Shown piece after piece: positions 61,185-64,000 of a DNA stretch of 64,000 bases. The DNA comes from Streptomyces sp. 135 (lineage in GTDB: Bacteria; Actinomycetota; Actinomycetes; Streptomycetales; Streptomycetaceae). The notes under the pieces are model-generated. The model did not search any database and had not been told where the DNA came from. It saw only the letters and a list, made by a program, of their open reading frames with translations. The translations under genes were made by a program, and so were the position numbers. Location of the stretch: contig NZ_CP075691.1 of the NCBI RefSeq assembly GCF_020026305.1, positions 5,084,001-5,148,000 of the forward strand, given 5' to 3'. Numbering within the stretch: position 1 is the first letter of the stretch; each line of letters begins with the position of its first letter.

Positions 61185-61931
61185 ATGAACGCAGAACCCG
61201 AGCGGGGGGCCGGGCCGGCTCCGCGGCGCCCGGAGACTCCGGTGCCCCCGAAGACTCCGGGGGCCTCGGAGATGCCGAAGGCTCCGGAGATCGCGAAGGC
61301 TCCGGGTGCCCCAAAGGTGACCGAGTCGTCGGGGGCTTCTGCGGGGGCGGAGGCGGCGGAGGCTTCCGGGACTTCCGAGGCTTCCAGGACCGCTGGGACC
61401 TCCGGGTCCTCTGAGGCCCCCGGGGCCGCAGAGACCACCGCCACCCCCGAAGCCCACGGCGCCACAGCCACCCCCGAGACCCCCGAAACCGTCCAGGCAA
61501 AGGGTGCCGTCAGCGCCCCCGGCCCCGATGGGCAGCCGCGGAAGGTTTCGCGGCGGTTTCCGTTGTTCACTCGGGATACCGCGCGGCCCGAGGGTGGCGG
61601 CCGTGCGGCGTCCGGGGACGCGCCCGCGCCCGCCCGGCAGTGGCCGCTGCTCGGGGTCGCCTCGCTGGTCGGGCTCGGGCTGCTGCTGACCGCGCTCGAC
61701 GTGTTCCGCGTCGGCACCATGCTGGTCGGCCTCGCGCTCGTCGGCGGTGCCCTGCTGCGGTGGGCCGTGCCGGACGTCGGCATGCTGGCGGTGCGCTCGC
61801 GCTTCACGGACATGGTCACCTACGGGGCGCTCGGCACCGCCATCGTGCTCCTCGCGATGATGGCGCAGCCCGAACCGTGGCTGGAGATCCCCTTCCTGGA
61901 CGACACGCTGCACTTCACGATCAGCAGCTAG
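61185..61931 (+). CDS. DUF3017 membrane protein with long disordered N-terminus
   Basis: A 248-residue protein. Residues 1-125 are low-complexity (Pro/Glu/Ala/Ser/Thr, with units such as PEAPGAPE and TPETPE), much longer than is common for the family. The conserved C-terminal part is the DUF3017 core with three helices: WPLLGVASLVGLGLLLTALD, VFRVGTMLVGLALVGGALLR and TYGALGTAIVLLAMMAQP. It probably lies in one operon with folD, which is also its usual neighbour in Streptomyces. Function unknown. A C-run (61947-61954) follows after the stop. Confidence 0.82.
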   Translation: MNAEPERGAGPAPRRPETPVPPKTPGASEMPKAPEIAKAPGAPKVTESSGASAGAEAAEASGTSEASRTAGTSGSSEAPGAAETTATPEAHGATATPETPETVQAKGAVSAPGPDGQPRKVSRRFPLFTRDTARPEGGGRAASGDAPAPARQWPLLGVASLVGLGLLLTALDVFRVGTMLVGLALVGGALLRWAVPDVGMLAVRSRFTDMVTYGALGTAIVLLAMMAQPEPWLEIPFLDDTLHFTISS

Positions 61932-62145
61932 CGCCCGGCGCCCCCCCCCGCGACGGTGGCCCGTCCTCCCCCGAAGCGCCGGGCCACCGCCGGTCCACGA
62001 CGTTACGGGCGGCACGGCGGGCGCGTCGTCAGCCGCCCGGCTGACATCCGGATGCTCCGGCGGCGGTAGGCGCGCGGTCCCTGCAACTACCGCGGTACCG
62101 CGCATGGTTGACGTCCGCCGCCCGCACCGGGGTTACGCTGCGGCG

Positions 62146-63312
62146 ATGCGGATCCGCCCCCTCGTCGTCGACGCGCTCATCGCGGTCGCCCTGACCACGG
62201 TGGCCGTGCTGCTCGGCCAGGAGTCCGTACGGCAGGGCTGGCCGGAACTCGACGCCACGGGATACGCGTTGGTGGTACTGGCCAACGCTCCGGCAGTGCT
62301 GCGCGGCAAGGCACCGGTGGCCGTGCTCCTCTTCATCCACGTGGTGTGGATCGTCTACGTACTGGCCGGCTACTGGCCCGTCCTGAACACCTTCGCGCCC
62401 ATGCTCGCCGTCTATACGGTCGGGTCGCTGCGGCCCACCCGCGTCTCGCTGCCCTGCGCGGCCCTGATGGGCACCGTCTGGATCTTCGCGGGAGTGGTGA
62501 GCGGCGGCGCCGGGATGCCGTCCGTCGTCGCCCAGGCCATCGGCTTCCCGCTGGTGATCTGGCGCTTCGGATATGCCGCCCGCCGCACCGCCGAACTGGC
62601 CCGCCAGCTCAAGCGGGAGCAGGACGAGCGGGCCCGGCGCGAGGTCGCCGAGGAGCGGGGCCGGATCGCCCGCGAACTGCACGACGTAGTCGCCCACCAC
62701 ATGTCGGTGATATCCGTGCAGGCGGGCCTCGCCACGTTCGTCTTCGGCTCGGATCCGGCCACGGCGCGCGCCGCGCTCACCACCATCTCAGGGACGAGCG
62801 GCGAGGCACTCGAAGAGCTGCGCCGCATGCTGCGGGTACTGCGCGCCGAGGACGGCGAGCGGGACGGCGACGCGGCCCCCGAGGCGCCGATGCCTGGGCT
62901 CGCACGCCTGGACGACATGGTCGAGCGGGTCCGCGCCGGGGGCGTCCCCGTCACCCTGCGCGTCACGGGCACCCCGCGGCCGGTGGCCCCCGGCGTCGAA
63001 CTGTGCGCGTACCGCGTGGTGCAGGAGGCGCTGACCAACGTGATGAAGCACGCGCGGGGAGCGGGCGCGGTCGTCGAACTCGCCTACCGCGCGCGGCACA
63101 TAGAGGTTTCGGTCATCGACGACGGGAAGGGGGTGAATCGAGACAGAGTGCGAACCGGCAGTGGACACGGCTTGCTTGGGATGCGGGAGCGGGCCAAGCT
63201 CTACGGCGGGACGATCAGCATCGGCCCGCTGAGCGAGGGGGGATTCGCCGTGCGGCTCACGCTGCCGACCTCGGCGCAGGCCGCGGCTTCGGGGGACGAC
63301 GGGGCGGAATGA
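62146..63312 (+). CDS. Sensor histidine kinase (NarL-partner type)
   Basis: A 388-residue kinase from ATG 62146. A TACGCT -10 (62134-62139) lies 6 bases upstream, so the transcript should begin at this ATG; ATG 62104 upstream is therefore unlikely. About six membrane helices (VVDALIAVALTTVAVLLGQE, VAVLLFIHVVWIVYVLAGYW and others) precede a HisKA_3 transmitter with His179 in RELHDVVAHHMSVISVQAG. The ATP domain has YRVVQEALTNVMKHARGAG, DDGKGVN and GHGLLGMRERA. No extracellular sensor domain is seen, so the signal may be in the membrane. The response regulator gene starts 4 bases after its stop. Confidence 0.9.
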   Translation: MRIRPLVVDALIAVALTTVAVLLGQESVRQGWPELDATGYALVVLANAPAVLRGKAPVAVLLFIHVVWIVYVLAGYWPVLNTFAPMLAVYTVGSLRPTRVSLPCAALMGTVWIFAGVVSGGAGMPSVVAQAIGFPLVIWRFGYAARRTAELARQLKREQDERARREVAEERGRIARELHDVVAHHMSVISVQAGLATFVFGSDPATARAALTTISGTSGEALEELRRMLRVLRAEDGERDGDAAPEAPMPGLARLDDMVERVRAGGVPVTLRVTGTPRPVAPGVELCAYRVVQEALTNVMKHARGAGAVVELAYRARHIEVSVIDDGKGVNRDRVRTGSGHGLLGMRERAKLYGGTISIGPLSEGGFAVRLTLPTSAQAAASGDDGAE

Positions 63313-63316
63313 CCGG

Positions 63317-64000
63317 ATGACCGGCTCCATCAGGGTACTTGTCGTCGACGACCAGTTCCTCATCCGCGCGGGACTCGTCGGCCTGCTGCGTGCCGCGCCC
63401 GGCATCGAGGTCGTCGGCGAGGCGGGTGACGGCGACGAGGCCGTCGAACTCGCCGCGCGGACCCGGCCCGACGTCGTCCTCATGGACATCCGGATGCCGG
63501 GGATGAACGGCATCACGGCCACCACGAAGATCCTCGCCCAGGCGCCCGAACCGGCGCCGCGCGTCCTGGTGCTGACCACCTTCGACCTCGACGAGTACGT
63601 GTACGGGGCGCTGCGCGCGGGCGCCTCCGGGTTCCTGCTGAAGGACTCGGGTCCCGACCGGTTGCTGGCCGCGGTGGCCGCGGTCGGCTGCGGTGACGCG
63701 CTCTTCGCGCCGAGCGTGACGCGGCGCCTCGTCGAGGCGTTCTCGCGGCAGGCCTCGGGGTCGGGGCCCGGCGGCGACGAGTGCCGGCCGCCGCCGGGCC
63801 TCGCGGCGCTGACCCTGCGTGAGGTCGAGGTCCTGAAGCTGATCGCGCGCGGCCTGACCAACGCGGACATCGCCGAGCGGCTCTACATCAGCGAGGCCAC
63901 CGTCAAGACGCACCTCAACCGCACGATGAGCAAACTCGGCCTGGACAGCCGGGCGCAGGCGGTCGTGGTGGCGTACGAGACGGGGCTCGTCACGCCAGGG
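63317..64000 (+). CDS. NarL/LuxR-type response regulator, cut at window end
   Basis: An open frame of 228 codons from ATG 63317 to the window edge without stop. It is not far from complete, since the family usually ends 5-15 residues after this point. The receiver domain starts IRVLVVDDQFLIRAGLVG and has phosphoacceptor Asp57 in VVLMDIRMPGMNGITAT, plus the lysine in GFLLKDSGPD. The LuxR-type helix-turn-helix is LTLREVEVLKLIARGLTNAD followed by IAERLYISEATVKTHLNRTM. It is the partner of the kinase immediately upstream. Confidence 0.92.
   Translation, partial: MTGSIRVLVVDDQFLIRAGLVGLLRAAPGIEVVGEAGDGDEAVELAARTRPDVVLMDIRMPGMNGITATTKILAQAPEPAPRVLVLTTFDLDEYVYGALRAGASGFLLKDSGPDRLLAAVAAVGCGDALFAPSVTRRLVEAFSRQASGSGPGGDECRPPPGLAALTLREVEVLKLIARGLTNADIAERLYISEATVKTHLNRTMSKLGLDSRAQAVVVAYETGLVTPG

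Overview
The window is chromosomal DNA from a high-GC actinomycete, almost certainly Streptomyces. Codon third positions are strongly G/C, GTG/TTG starts and ATGA/GTGA start-stop overlaps are common, and a class E-type LAETG cell-wall anchor is present. The gene order (five-kinase array, GMP synthase, PcrA, IcmB, SucCD, PurNH, FolD) is the core-chromosome order I recall from Streptomyces coelicolor. Part of it (chorismate mutase, UvrD-family helicase, M23 peptidase, sucCD, DUF6350/PerM, purNH) is also conserved in mycobacteria. I see no insertion sequence, prophage, CRISPR array, rRNA or tRNA. The region reads as stable core chromosome with some Streptomyces-specific modules.

Layout: 1-641 is the end of glpD. 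715-10972 holds a small secreted protein and five kinase-type genes; the second is a pseudokinase that is also disrupted. 11116-14631 is a succinate-semialdehyde dehydrogenase and a GMC oxidoreductase. 14758-18299 is a sortase substrate, a small membrane protein and two tandem lipoproteins. 18300-19823 is a non-coding stretch followed by a chorismate mutase whose 5' region looks like a leader-peptide attenuator. 19824-25176 contains guaA, a flavin-binding-fold protein, a class II aldolase, a membrane protein and DoxX. 25184-28975 is a divergent PspC system: a PspC membrane protein facing a PspC-histidine kinase and NarL-type regulator. 29010-32795 has two NlpC/P60 wall hydrolases, one behind a c-di-AMP riboswitch. 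33236-38604 is pcrA, an M23 peptidase and a lipase. 39028-39444 is icmB.

39494-47669 is the most unusual part. It has a SWIM zinc-finger gene and a DUF5691 gene on one strand, divergent from an overlapping MoxR ATPase, DUF5682 and VWA operon on the other. The shared promoter region carries two mirrored copies of TTGTCAGTG, and pcrA has the same motif with a good -10. This is the form of the RecA-independent (PafBC-type) DNA-damage promoter, so I infer that this uncharacterised five-gene system and pcrA belong to one damage regulon.

47803-50229 are two secreted proteins. 50538-52622 is sucCD. 52757-56811 holds an HTH/sigma-like fusion, a DUF6350 (PerM-like) membrane protein and another membrane protein. 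57083-59319 is purNH. 59420-61931 holds a DUF4064-like membrane protein, folD and a DUF3017 protein. 62146-64000 is a second NarL-type two-component pair, cut by the window edge. Single-base reading-frame breaks occur in several otherwise conserved genes (the pseudokinase, DUF5691, DUF6350 and the tail of a secreted protein). They lie in G/C-rich tracts and may be sequencing errors rather than mutations.
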